Positions 8,490 to 16,901 of a DNA stretch of 64,000 nt are shown one piece after another (the stretch's first letter is position 1; every line of letters begins with the position of its first letter). The position numbers were made by a program, and so were the translations under genes. Location: NCBI RefSeq assembly GCF_047462415.1, contig NZ_JANSJE010000008.1, positions 66,724 through 130,723 of the forward strand, written 5' to 3'. Below the pieces are notes generated by a model. The model worked only from the letters and a program-made list of their open reading frames with translations, searched no databases and had not been told where the DNA came from. This DNA comes from Thermostichus sp047462415. GTDB lineage: Bacteria; Cyanobacteriota; Cyanobacteriia; Thermostichales; Thermostichaceae.

Positions 8490-9251
8490 CTAGAGTTCAG
8501 CTTGTAGAGCTGTGGGGAGGAGGGATCCCATTGGGCAGGGGCGGATGGTCAATGGGCCGTAGAACTCCTCTTGGCACAGCTCTACCTGGGAGCGGGCAGC
8601 CATCAGCAGCAATGACCAGAAGACTTGGATGGGGTGAATGGCACCGCTGCTGCCGTTTTGGCAAAAGTGCTGCTGGAGAGCCGCAAAGCTGACCTGGGTC
8701 AGGCCCTGCTGCCAAAGTTGAGCCAGCAGCGACTCCAGCTCGGCGGTGGTTTCCAAAAGATTCTCCGGGTGGGCTAGCTGGGTGATGGCTGACAGCGCTT
8801 GCTGGCGAGAAACCCGTTGGGATAGGGGCTTTGGGGCAGCTTCGGGCCGGTGCTCCAGCAGGGTTTCCAGCTCTTGCAGGTGGACGATGAGTTCTTTGAG
8901 GGTGACAGGCCGGCTACGTTGAAGACGCGGCACCGCCCTGGGTTGCAACACGCCATCCAAGTCCGCCAAAGACCAGCTTGGCAAGGGATCCGCTTCCACA
9001 TCCGCCGGACTGGGCTCACCCTCGTCTACTTCCGGTTCTGCCAAAGCCATCGCCTTGAGATAGACCAACATGGCAGCATGGAGCAGGGCTTGTCCCGACT
9101 CAGACAGGTCATGGCTGCTGCTGGTGGAGGCTATGCGGCTCAGAAAGCGGTCGATAACCTCGATAACCTGGACATCCCAGGGGTCGATCTCGCCGCGTTC
9201 TGCCAGATCGATGAGCAGGGCAATTGCCTCTTCGGTCGGTGAGTAGGCCAT
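8490..9251 (-). CDS. scpA: Segregation and condensation protein A
   Basis: 253 residues. ScpA is the kleisin that bridges SMC heads, with ScpB, in the bacterial condensin complex needed for chromosome compaction and segregation. The N-terminal helical domain that contacts the SMC neck is visible (EEAIALLIDLAERGEIDPWDVQVIEVIDRFL), as is the C-terminal winged helix that contacts the SMC cap (VFWSLLLMAARSQVELCQEEFYGPL). A low-complexity linker (about 85-130) joins them. scpB and smc are not in the window. The stop faces the stop of the small gene at 8010 across about 9 bp, so the genes converge tightly with no room for a hairpin terminator. Confidence 0.9.
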   Translation of the reverse strand: MAYSPTEEAIALLIDLAERGEIDPWDVQVIEVIDRFLSRIASTSSSHDLSESGQALLHAAMLVYLKAMALAEPEVDEGEPSPADVEADPLPSWSLADLDGVLQPRAVPRLQRSRPVTLKELIVHLQELETLLEHRPEAAPKPLSQRVSRQQALSAITQLAHPENLLETTAELESLLAQLWQQGLTQVSFAALQQHFCQNGSSGAIHPIQVFWSLLLMAARSQVELCQEEFYGPLTIRPCPMGSLLPTALQAEL

Positions 9252-9429
9252 AGCACCCTACAGCTCCCTGCTCCTTACTGTAGCCCTCAGGCCGGATCCC
9301 GGCTATCTCTGACATCTCCGCATCTCTATGGCCGTCCGGCTTTTCGGCTCAACGGCTGACCCTTGGCTCTGGGGTACAAGCCCCGTCCGCCGCAGGCCTT
9401 GGTAAGGGGCGGGGCACTCGATCATCCCA

Positions 9430-9485
9430 GAATCCTCCTGCCTATCGCTATGCGGAAGCAAGCCAGCAGGTCGGGGAGTTGTCAA
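9430..9485 (+). mobile_element. Degenerate IS200/IS605-like right end
   Basis: The segment opens with GAATCCTCCTGCC and closes with GGGGAGTTGTCAA, with CTGC/GCAG pairing between. This is the GAATCC-hairpin-GGGGAG-TGTCAA layout also seen at 36516-36547 and on the minus strand at 48449-48483 beside a tnpB relic. No transposase reading frame remains upstream. I infer a relic, not an active element. Confidence 0.4.
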
Positions 9486-9545
9486 GCGATCATCGCATAA
9501 TATAGAATCCTGCTCTAGTCGGATAGCTGCTAAAGTAGTACCTAC

Positions 9546-9617
<72 letters not shown>

Positions 9618-9739
9618 TCTCTTCAGTTGCTCTGAAAAGCCAGGGGGTTCATCCCTCTGGATTGGGGCGCGGCCAAGCTCTCCGCTGCCGGACCGGTGGA
9701 GAAGAGGAAGCAGGATAGCGTAATGAAAGGGTTGAGGCC

Positions 9740-10252
9740 ATGCAAGGACTCCGTTCCGCCGACGCGAGCAGAAGCATCCGCTCCATGCTCCTGGGCTTGT
9801 GGATACTGATCCTGCTCGTCTTCCTCGTCCAAAACTGGGGATCCACAGCAGCGGTCGTTGTGGCCGGTCAAGCCGGCGCTGCGATTCCTTTGTCGCTGAC
9901 GCTGTTGACTGCCTATGGGGTAGGAGTGGGCTTGGGGTTTCTGTATGTGGGCGCTTGGCGGCTGCATGACCGGGTGTTCCAGCGACAGGCAATCCGCAAG
10001 TTAAACCAGCTCATCGAGCGAGTGCGCTTCTTGGAAGCGCAGATCATCCCCCCTGACCACTATTTGCCTCAGGATCTGCCGGAGGAGGAGCCGGATCCCC
10101 AGGCAGGCCGCTATTCCTATTCCAATATCCCGCCGGAACGCATTCGCGAACCCGGTGAACCTGAGGAGGAAGGCGACGCGGCCACAGCCCCCAACTGGCG
10201 GATCGTCCGACGGCCCTATCCTGTCGAGGAGGAAGAGGAATGGGACTCCTAA
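9740..10252 (+). CDS. LapA-domain-like membrane protein
   Basis: 170 residues from ATG 9740, or 155 from ATG 9785 (MLLGLWILILLV), which I prefer because the first 15 residues are encoded by the dispersed 29-bp repeat. Two membrane helices (about 16-38 and 50-72) are separated by a short loop, followed by a helical stretch (AIRKLNQLIERVRFLEAQI) and an acidic disordered tail. This is the layout of LapA/DUF1049 proteins, small membrane proteins linked to envelope assembly in proteobacteria; the role in cyanobacteria is not established. The stop overlaps the start of the sulfatase-fold gene by 13 nt, so the two are probably translated together. Confidence 0.7.
   Translation: MQGLRSADASRSIRSMLLGLWILILLVFLVQNWGSTAAVVVAGQAGAAIPLSLTLLTAYGVGVGLGFLYVGAWRLHDRVFQRQAIRKLNQLIERVRFLEAQIIPPDHYLPQDLPEEEPDPQAGRYSYSNIPPERIREPGEPEEEGDAATAPNWRIVRRPYPVEEEEEWDS
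9741..9769. repeat. Dispersed 29-bp element (copy 2)
   Basis: TGCAAGGACTCCGTTCCGCC followed by GACGCGAGC. It overlaps the annotated 5' end of the LapA-like gene and would encode MQGLRSADAS. Confidence 0.75.
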
Positions 10253-11136
10253 ACTGGTGGCGATCTTCTGCGGCTCCCTTGTCTGAGTCCGACCCTCGAC
10301 CGGAACCCCAGGGACAGAATAACTATCTGCTGATCGTTCTCGACAGTTGCCGCTTCGACAGCCTGCTGGCTGCCAACCCCAAGCATCTGCTCAAGTTGGG
10401 ATCCCTGGAAAAGCGCTGGAGCTACGCTTCCTGGACGGCTCCCGCCCATTACAATCTGCTCATGGGCCTGCTGCCCCACACCAGCCCCACCCAGGTCTTT
10501 GCTTCCGAACACTACAAGCAGGATTACTTGCGCTACAACGAGCGCCTCGGCACCCGCCAACCGATTGAGTTCAAGCATCTGCTGCCCCACCTCTATTTGC
10601 CGACGCTACTGAAGCACCAACTGGGCTATACCACCCACGCCATGGTCTCCCTGCCGGTGCTCAACCCCAGCACCCTGCTCAATCGCGACTTCGATTCCTA
10701 CCGCCTCATGCCCCAGCACAACGATATGGCGGCCATGGTGGAGCAGTTGCGCTTCGAGCCGGATCGCCCCAGCTTTTACTTGTTAAATGTGGGCGAAACC
10801 CACTATCCCTACGCGTTGCCGGATGAGGATCCCGGCCTGTGGCCCCGCATCTCTGGGGTCAATGGCGTGTTAAAGCGCCTGGATGAAGGGGAAGAGACCG
10901 GGATCCCCTTTTTCAGCGCTGCCCAGTTGGAGGAGCTGCGCCAACGGCAGATCGAGGCGGTGCGCTACCTGGACGGGGTCTTTGAGCAACTGTTTGACCT
11001 AGTTCCCAAAAACACTTACATCACGGTTACCGCCGACCACGGCGAATTGTTCGGGGAAGGGGGCTATTTCGGCCATGGCCCCATCCACCACGAAAAGGTG
11101 CTAGAGGTGCCTTTTATTGAGGGAAAAATTCGCTAG
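10240..11136 (+). CDS. Sulfatase/alkaline-phosphatase-fold metal hydrolase
   Basis: 298 residues. The alkaline phosphatase superfamily layout is visible: an N-terminal metal-ligand strand LLIVLDSCRFDSLL (about 30-43), a likely nucleophile loop SWTAPAHYNLLMGLLPH (about 63-80), where Thr would act as in phosphoglycerol transferases and not the formylglycine Cys of true sulfatases, and a C-terminal metal site TADHGELFGEGGYFGHG (about 266-282). No signal peptide is present, so it is probably cytoplasmic. Substrate unknown. It overlaps the LapA-like membrane protein gene by 13 nt. The protein ends soon after the metal site (VLEVPFIEGKIR), without the C-terminal subdomain of larger relatives. Confidence 0.75.
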   Translation: MGLLNWWRSSAAPLSESDPRPEPQGQNNYLLIVLDSCRFDSLLAANPKHLLKLGSLEKRWSYASWTAPAHYNLLMGLLPHTSPTQVFASEHYKQDYLRYNERLGTRQPIEFKHLLPHLYLPTLLKHQLGYTTHAMVSLPVLNPSTLLNRDFDSYRLMPQHNDMAAMVEQLRFEPDRPSFYLLNVGETHYPYALPDEDPGLWPRISGVNGVLKRLDEGEETGIPFFSAAQLEELRQRQIEAVRYLDGVFEQLFDLVPKNTYITVTADHGELFGEGGYFGHGPIHHEKVLEVPFIEGKIR

Positions 11137-11141
11137 GACAA

Positions 11142-11224
11142 CACCCAGCCCCTCTCCCAGAGGCCCAAGCGCTCCGCGCCGCTCACGCGACCACCCCCGG
11201 CCCCTCTCCCAGAGGGAGAGGGGA
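11142..11224. repeat. REP-like palindrome with inserted 28-bp module
   Basis: CCCAGCCCCTCTCCCAGAGG, then the module CAAGCGCTCCGCGCCGCTCA-CGCGACCA, then a complete palindrome pairing CCCCTCTCCC with GGGAGAGGGG. It lies between two convergent genes and could act as a bidirectional terminator. Confidence 0.85.
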
Positions 11225-11286
11225 GATGGGGATCGGGGCTAGGTTGCTGCCTGGAAGAGTCGTCTGCGAGAAAGGGGCTAGACCTG

Positions 11287-12402
11287 CTAGGTCTCTGGCT
11301 TGGGCAAGGCGGGATCCCGGCGAGTTTCCCTAAGGCTTTCGCCAAGAGAGGTCAGCTTGCCACCCTCTTCGGCGGCCAAGTCAGCAGAACGGGCGATCTC
11401 GTAGAGGCTTTTGACCACGCTAGAGAGGGGAATGGCGATGATCACGCCCAGGATACCCCCCAGTTGCGCCCCCACCAACAGGGCGATCAAGATCCACACC
11501 GGGTTGAGGCCAATCAGCTCCCCCATCAGGCGAGGGGCGATGACCCGATCCTTAACCTGCTGCACAATTAGGGAGACCAGCACCACCTTGAGGCTGAGCC
11601 AGATATCCTGAAAGGCCAGCAGCACCGCTGCCGCGCCGATGCCGATAAAGCCTCCCACCAGCGGGATCACCTCCAGCAGGCCGATCAACAGGCCAAACAA
11701 AAGCCCGAAGGGCACGCGCAAAAAACCAAAAATTGGCACCAGCATCAGGGCCATGATGAACCCCAACACCAACTGGCTGATGAGAAAGTTCTGGAAACTC
11801 AGAGCCAGGGCTTCGCCGATGCGCGGCCCCCAGGGCTTGGGAAAGAGGCTGAGCAACCCCTGCCAAAACTGGCCGCCGTAGAGCAGCATGTAGAGGGCCA
11901 ACACCAGTACCAACACCAAATCGATCACCTGGTTAAAGGTGCCCAGGAGGATGTCCAGGGATTGGCCGGCAATTTTTTCGGCGCTGGCCTGCAGGCGGTT
12001 GAGGAGGGTGTTCACCAGCTCTGTCTGGCCGAGGTTGATGTTGCGCTCTGCCGCCCACAGGCTGATTTGATCCAGCCAGCTTTGTAAGGTATCCACCCAC
12101 TCCGGGATCCGCGCCCCCAACTGCACCACCTGCTTGGCCAGGATGGGCACGATGGCGATCCCTACCAAGGCCAGCAGCACCACCGACAGGGCAAAAACCA
12201 GGGTGACCGCCAAACCCCGACTGACCCGATAGCGCCGCAGCACCTGTACCGGATAGTTGAGCAAAAAGGCCAGCACCGCCGCCGTCAGGATGGTGGTGAG
12301 CAGATGGCCAAACAGCCGGCCCACCTGTAGGGCCAGCCAGCCGCTAATGACGATCAAAATCCAGGTGAGCAGCAGCCGCTGCAAGGGCGAGAAGCGATTC
12401 AT
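11287..12402 (-). CDS. AI-2E family transporter (PerM/YhhT-like)
   Basis: 371 residues, a typical length. The sequence is dominated by seven or eight hydrophobic helices, including LLLTWILIVISGWLALQVG at the start and the conserved C-terminal block PLVGGFIGIGAAAVLLAFQD ... VQQVKDRVIAPRLMGELIGLNP, followed by ALLVGAQLGGILGVIIAIPL. Members export signals, bicarbonate, indole or sodium in different bacteria, so the substrate cannot be told. The last 30 residues are hydrophilic. fabI ends upstream on the same strand about 20 bp away, and co-transcription is likely. Confidence 0.85.
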   Translation of the reverse strand: MNRFSPLQRLLLTWILIVISGWLALQVGRLFGHLLTTILTAAVLAFLLNYPVQVLRRYRVSRGLAVTLVFALSVVLLALVGIAIVPILAKQVVQLGARIPEWVDTLQSWLDQISLWAAERNINLGQTELVNTLLNRLQASAEKIAGQSLDILLGTFNQVIDLVLVLVLALYMLLYGGQFWQGLLSLFPKPWGPRIGEALALSFQNFLISQLVLGFIMALMLVPIFGFLRVPFGLLFGLLIGLLEVIPLVGGFIGIGAAAVLLAFQDIWLSLKVVLVSLIVQQVKDRVIAPRLMGELIGLNPVWILIALLVGAQLGGILGVIIAIPLSSVVKSLYEIARSADLAAEEGGKLTSLGESLRETRRDPALPKPET

Positions 12403-12423
12403 GCCAGGGGGATCCCCAAGAGC

Positions 12424-13200
12424 CTAAAAACCCAGGATGCTATATCCACTATCCACGTAGATCACCTGGCCGGTAATGCCGCTGGCCAGGTCGCTGGCCA
12501 AAAAAGCAGCCACATTGCCCACCTCGAGCTGGGTGATATTGCGCCGCAGCGGAGCTTTCTCCTCCACCGCGTGCAGCATGGCATGAAAATCCGAAATCGC
12601 CGAAGAAGCCAGGGTGCGAATGGGCCCGGCAGAGATAGCATTCACCCGGATCCCGGCAGGGCCCAGCTCGGCCGCCAGGTAGCGAACACAGGTTTCCAGG
12701 CCCGCTTTGGTCACCGCCGCCATGTTGTAGTTGGGCACCACCCGCACGCCCCCCAGATAGGTGAGGGTGAGGATGCTGCTGCCGGCTCTCAAGAGGGGCT
12801 TGGCGGCCCGGCAGAGGGCAATCAGGGAGTAGGTGCTCACATCCATGGCCAGGGCAAACCCTTCTCGGGAAATATCGCTAAAGTTGCCGCTCAGCTCTTC
12901 TTTTTTAACGAAAGCCAGGCAGTGAACCAAGATATCGACCTGACCCCATTTTTGGGCCACCCCTTGAAACAGATCGTTGATCTGCTGGTCGCTTTGCACA
13001 TCGCAGGGAAGGAGAAAGTCGGGCTGTAGGGGCTCGGTTAGTTGCTGAACTTTGGTCTTGAAACGATCCCGCTCGTCGGGTAGATAGGTAACCCCCAGGC
13101 TGGCCCCCGCTTTGTGCAGTTGCTGGGCAATGCCCCAGGCGATAGAACGCTCGTTGGCAATGCCGGTTACCAAGGCTTTTTTTCCGGTCAGGTCTAGCAT
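12424..13200 (-). CDS. fabI: Enoyl-[acyl-carrier-protein] reductase [NADH]
   Basis: 258 residues. FabI performs the last reduction of each type II fatty-acid elongation cycle (trans-2-enoyl-ACP to acyl-ACP). It belongs to the SDR fold, with the FabI-type nucleotide motif GKKALVTGIANERSIAWGIA (residues 6-25) and the catalytic Tyr-x6-Lys in YNMAAVTK; the first Tyr of the FabI pair lies just upstream in YLGG. The C-terminus GNVAAFLASDLASGITGQVIYVDSGYSI is typical. The start ATG at 13200 lies 61 bp after the aspS stop on the same strand. No other fatty-acid genes are nearby. Confidence 0.95.
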   Translation of the reverse strand: MLDLTGKKALVTGIANERSIAWGIAQQLHKAGASLGVTYLPDERDRFKTKVQQLTEPLQPDFLLPCDVQSDQQINDLFQGVAQKWGQVDILVHCLAFVKKEELSGNFSDISREGFALAMDVSTYSLIALCRAAKPLLRAGSSILTLTYLGGVRVVPNYNMAAVTKAGLETCVRYLAAELGPAGIRVNAISAGPIRTLASSAISDFHAMLHAVEEKAPLRRNITQLEVGNVAAFLASDLASGITGQVIYVDSGYSILGF

Positions 13201-13260
13201 AGGGAGAACAAGGAGTAGGGGTGCATTGTTTATCTATCCTCCCACAGAAGAAGGGATCCC

Positions 13261-15066
13261 TTAGCTGGGCTGATAGGTGGAAGCCACGTGCAGTTCTTTG
13301 AGCTGCTTGGGCTCGACGCCGGCAGGGGCGCCGGTGAGCAAACACCTGGCCTGCTGGGTTTTGGGAAAGGCGATGACATCGCGGATGGAATCTTCCCCCG
13401 CCAGCAGCATCACCAGCCGGTCTAGGCCGTAGGCGATGCCCCCGTGGGGCGGCGTGCCGTACTCAAAGGCTTCTAGCAAAAAGCCAAACTTGTCCCGCGC
13501 CTGCTCAGGGGTGAGGCCGATGGCCTGGAAAACCTGCTCCTGGATCTCCCGCTGGTAGATGCGCAGGGATCCCCCGCCCACTTCCACGCCGTTCCAGACC
13601 AGGTCGTAGGCCTGGGCCCGCGCCGTTTTTAGGTCGGCCAAGTCGTCGGGGTGGGGAGCGGTAAAGGGGTGGTGCAGGGCTTCTAGGCGGTTTTCCTCGG
13701 CGTTGAACTCAAACATGGGGAAATCGGTGATCCAGAGAAGATTCAAGGCGTTCTCCGGGATCAAGCCCAGCTCCTGCCCCAGGTGCAGCCGCAGGCGGCC
13801 CAGCGACTCGTTGACCACGGCAGCCGGCCCTGCCCCAAACAGCAGCAGATCCCCTGGCTTGGCGTTGGTCATCTGCAGCAACTGCTTCTCCTGCTCAGGG
13901 CTAAGGCTTTCCTTGAGGGCACCAATGGTATCGAGGCTGCCGGCGCGCACCCGAATGAAGGCCAGGCCGCCCGCCCCGTACTGGGTAACCAGCTTGAACA
14001 GATCGCCGCCGGGCTTGATGCGGGTGTTGGAGATCCTCTCGTCGCCGCCGGGCACCGGCAGAGCCTTGATCACTCCCCCCTGCTGCAGGGCTTTGGCGAA
14101 GACTTGAAAGCGGGATCCCTGAAACACCCCCGAAACATCCACCAACTCCAGCCCAAAGCGGGTGTCGGGTTTGTCGGAGCCGTAGCGGGCCATAGCCTCG
14201 GCGTAGGTCAGCCGCGGGAAGGGACGGGGCAGGTCGATCCCTTTGACAGTTTTGAAGATGTGGCCGATGAGCCGCTCGTTGAGCTCCAGGATTGCCTCCT
14301 GATCCAGGAAGCTCATCTCCATGTCCAACTGGGTAAACTCCGGCTGGCGATCCGCCCGCAGATCTTCATCCCGAAAACAGCGGGCAATTTGGTAGTAGCG
14401 ATCCACGCCAGCCACCATCAGCAACTGCTTAAAAAGCTGGGGCGACTGCGGCAGGGCAAACCACTCGCCGGGGTTGACGCGGCTGGGCACCAAGTAATCT
14501 CTGGCACCTTCGGGGGTGGAGCGGGTGAGGATGGGGGTCTCCACCTCGATAAAGCCTTCTTCGTCCTCCAGAAAACGGCGAATGGCCTTGATCACCTGGT
14601 GGCGCAGTTGCAGGTTGCGGGACAAGCGCTCCCGCCTCAAGTCCAAGTAGCGGTAGCGCAGGCGGATCTCCTCCCGCACCTCTTCCCCTTCTTCCCCCGA
14701 GACACTGAAGGGAAGCTGCTTGCCCACGCGGCTGAGAATTTCCAGCTCTTCTGCGTAGACCTCCACTTCGCCGGTGGCCAGGCGGGGGTTAAAGGAGTCT
14801 TCAGGCCGCCGCTGAACCGTTCCCGTTGCCCGTACCACATATTCGTTGCGCACCTGCCCCGCCAGCTCGTAGGAGAGGGGGGTCTTCTGGGGATCCGCCA
14901 CCAGTTGCACAATGCCGGAGCGATCCCGCAGATCGAGAAAGATCACCCCCCCGTGGTCGCGGCGGCGGTCGATCCAGCCGTAGAGGGTGACACTCTGGCC
15001 GATGTGAGCTGGGCGCACTTGGCCACAATAGAGGGAACGGGGTGGGCGACGGATAGCAGCAGGCAT
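13261..15066 (-). CDS. aspS: Aspartyl-tRNA synthetase
   Basis: 601 residues from ATG 15066 (MPAAIRRPPRSLYCGQ); an upstream in-frame start at 15108 would add 14 residues that do not resemble the family. The enzyme charges tRNA-Asp, and in organisms lacking AsnRS also tRNA-Asn. It has an N-terminal OB-fold anticodon-binding domain (VTLYGWIDRRRDHGGVIFLD), a class II catalytic core with motif 2 (YYQIARCFRDEDLRADRQPE) and motif 3 (GIAYGLDRLVMLLAG), and the bacterial GAD insertion between them, giving the long bacterial-type enzyme. The long open frame on the opposite strand (13783-15093) is a codon-bias shadow. Confidence 0.95.
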   Translation of the reverse strand: MPAAIRRPPRSLYCGQVRPAHIGQSVTLYGWIDRRRDHGGVIFLDLRDRSGIVQLVADPQKTPLSYELAGQVRNEYVVRATGTVQRRPEDSFNPRLATGEVEVYAEELEILSRVGKQLPFSVSGEEGEEVREEIRLRYRYLDLRRERLSRNLQLRHQVIKAIRRFLEDEEGFIEVETPILTRSTPEGARDYLVPSRVNPGEWFALPQSPQLFKQLLMVAGVDRYYQIARCFRDEDLRADRQPEFTQLDMEMSFLDQEAILELNERLIGHIFKTVKGIDLPRPFPRLTYAEAMARYGSDKPDTRFGLELVDVSGVFQGSRFQVFAKALQQGGVIKALPVPGGDERISNTRIKPGGDLFKLVTQYGAGGLAFIRVRAGSLDTIGALKESLSPEQEKQLLQMTNAKPGDLLLFGAGPAAVVNESLGRLRLHLGQELGLIPENALNLLWITDFPMFEFNAEENRLEALHHPFTAPHPDDLADLKTARAQAYDLVWNGVEVGGGSLRIYQREIQEQVFQAIGLTPEQARDKFGFLLEAFEYGTPPHGGIAYGLDRLVMLLAGEDSIRDVIAFPKTQQARCLLTGAPAGVEPKQLKELHVASTYQPS

Positions 15067-15138
15067 GGACGCGGTAAGAAAACAAGGGTCTGAGCCCCTA
15101 TCATACAAAACTCAGCCCCCCTGCCTCGATTCTGCCCC

Positions 15139-16068
15139 TCAAGGACAATCAGGGGATCCGCCCAAGGCCCCCACAATCGTGCAGGTGTTGTGGCGCATCA
15201 TAGCGATGTAGGTTTCGGCACCGCTGCCTGGCTCCCCTAGGGAGTCCGAGTACAGTTCCTGTTCGGCCACCTGGACTCCCGCTTCGGCGGCCACCGTCTG
15301 GATGAGAGCGGGGTTAAGGGTGGTCTCGGCAAAAACCGCCGGCACCCCCAGGGTGCGGATCTCCTCCACCAACCGAGCCACTGTCTGGGCGCTGGGCTGT
15401 TCCTCGGTGCTCATCCCCAAGAGAGATCCCCCCATCTTCAGGCCGTAGGCTTGGGTGTAGTAGGCAAAGGCAGCGTGGGTGGTCACCAAAACCCGGTTGG
15501 CAGGGGGAATGGTCTGAATCTGCTCCGCGATCCAGGCGTGGAGCTCTTCCAGCTCCGCCCGATAGGCGGCGGCATTGGCCTGAAAAAAAGCCGCTTCGCC
15601 GGGCACCTGTTCCGCCAGCTCCTGGGCAATGGGCTCCACCATGAGGATGACGTTTTCCACATTGCCCCATACATGGGGATCCGGCGTCGGGATCCCGTCC
15701 TCATCGGTGACGATGGGGTCGAGGATCTCGGCCAGGGCAACCCGCCGCGCCCGTTGAGCAGCAGCGTTGACGAGACGAATCAACCCCGCCTCCAAGTTGT
15801 AGCCGTTGTAAAACACCAGATCCGCCTGCTCGAGAGCTGCGGCATCTGCCGGTGTCGGCTCATAGACGTGGGGATCCTGTCCCGGCTGCAGCAGGCTGCT
15901 GAGCTCAACGCGATCTTGCCCCACCTGCCCTACCCAATCGGCGATCAAGGTGGTGGTAACCACAACGCGGGGACGTGCCACAGCCAAGCCGGCCAGGGAC
16001 AGCCAACCGCCCATCAGCAGGCCAAGCCCTACCACCAAGCGGCGCAAAGAAAAGATCTTGGTTTTCAT
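15139..16068 (-). CDS. mntC: Metal ABC transporter substrate-binding protein, manganese type
   Basis: 309 residues. An N-terminal signal (LVVGLGLLMGGWLSLAGLAVA after basic KTKIFSLRR) sends it to the periplasm. It is a cluster A-I (cluster 9) binding protein: metal ligands are expected at His in DPHVYEPTPAD, His in DPHVWGNVEN, Glu in EEQPSAQT/FAETTLN and Asp in YSDSLG. The His-rich loop of zinc-binding ZnuA is absent, which favours manganese or iron. The gene is divergent from the ATPase and permease genes (16131, 16902), with about 60 bp between starts, not in the mntCAB order known in Synechocystis. The gene name follows from homology and context. Confidence 0.85.
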   Translation of the reverse strand: MKTKIFSLRRLVVGLGLLMGGWLSLAGLAVARPRVVVTTTLIADWVGQVGQDRVELSSLLQPGQDPHVYEPTPADAAALEQADLVFYNGYNLEAGLIRLVNAAAQRARRVALAEILDPIVTDEDGIPTPDPHVWGNVENVILMVEPIAQELAEQVPGEAAFFQANAAAYRAELEELHAWIAEQIQTIPPANRVLVTTHAAFAYYTQAYGLKMGGSLLGMSTEEQPSAQTVARLVEEIRTLGVPAVFAETTLNPALIQTVAAEAGVQVAEQELYSDSLGEPGSGAETYIAMMRHNTCTIVGALGGSPDCP

Positions 16069-16130
16069 AATTGTTTCACTATTTGAGTTTCCCCTTAGGG
16101 TACACTGGTCTTGGCGAAAATGAAAGGAAA

Positions 16131-16886
16131 ATGAAAAAGCCAGCGATTGCTCTCCCTCTTCGTCCGGCCTCTCTGGTGGTGCGGGATCTGACGGTGCGCT
16201 ATGGCAAGTTGCTGGCGTTGGAGCGGATCAGCGCCGAGATCCGGCCGGGGCGCATCACGGGCATCCTGGGGCCCAACGGGGCCGGCAAAAGTACGCTGCT
16301 CAAGGCGCTGTTGGGGTTGGTGCCAAAAGAGGGGGGCGAGGTGCGCTACGGCGGCCAGGCGCTGCGGGGGGAGCAGGTGGCCTATGTGCCGCAGCGGTCG
16401 GCCATCGACTGGAGCTTTCCGGCCACGGTGTGGGATGTGGTGCTGATGGGACAGGTGAGAGCTGCCGGCTGGTTGCGCCGCATCGGTCCGCAAGGTCGGG
16501 AGCGGGCAGCGCAAGCTCTGGAGCGGGTGGGGATGGGGGCCTATCGGGATCGGCCCATCGGTCGGCTATCAGGGGGACAGCAGCAGCGGGTGTTTTTGGC
16601 GCGGGCTCTAGCGCAGGCAGCCGAGATCTACGCCCTGGACGAGCCGCTGGCCGGGATCGACCAGCCCAGCGAAGCCATTGTGTTTCAGGTTTTGCGGGAG
16701 CTGGCCGACGCCGGCCATATCGTGATGGTGGTGCACCACGACCTGGGGCAGGCGCTGGCCCACTTTGATGAGGTGCTTCTCCTCAACCGCGTCCTGATTG
16801 CCCAGGGATCCCCGCAGCAGGTGCTGCAGCCGCAGGTGTTGCAGCGGGCCTATGGCCGCATCCTGCCCTTGGACTCAGCTGCCTAG
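16131..16886 (+). CDS. mntA: Manganese-type ABC transporter, ATP-binding protein
   Basis: 251 residues from ATG 16131, with AAAGGAAA just upstream; the open frame to 16071 has no comparable site. It has Walker A GPNGAGKST, signature LSGGQQQR, Walker B IYALDEPLAG and switch His in VVHHDLGQAL. The Q-loop region VPQRSAIDWSFPATVWDVVLMG is characteristic of the zinc/manganese/iron ATPases of this ABC subfamily. It energises import through the permease encoded 15 bp downstream and works with the divergently encoded binding protein. Confidence 0.9.
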   Translation: MKKPAIALPLRPASLVVRDLTVRYGKLLALERISAEIRPGRITGILGPNGAGKSTLLKALLGLVPKEGGEVRYGGQALRGEQVAYVPQRSAIDWSFPATVWDVVLMGQVRAAGWLRRIGPQGRERAAQALERVGMGAYRDRPIGRLSGGQQQRVFLARALAQAAEIYALDEPLAGIDQPSEAIVFQVLRELADAGHIVMVVHHDLGQALAHFDEVLLLNRVLIAQGSPQQVLQPQVLQRAYGRILPLDSAA

Positions 16887-16901
16887 GGGGTGAGGGGTGG
16901 T

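Noticed and set aside
13783..15093. 436-codon open frame on the plus strand
   Set aside because: Antisense to aspS throughout, with low-complexity translation.
16069..16130. Promoter with TACACT as -10 between mntC and mntA
   Set aside because: No -35-like hexamer at 16-18 bp; TTGAGT is only 12 bp away.
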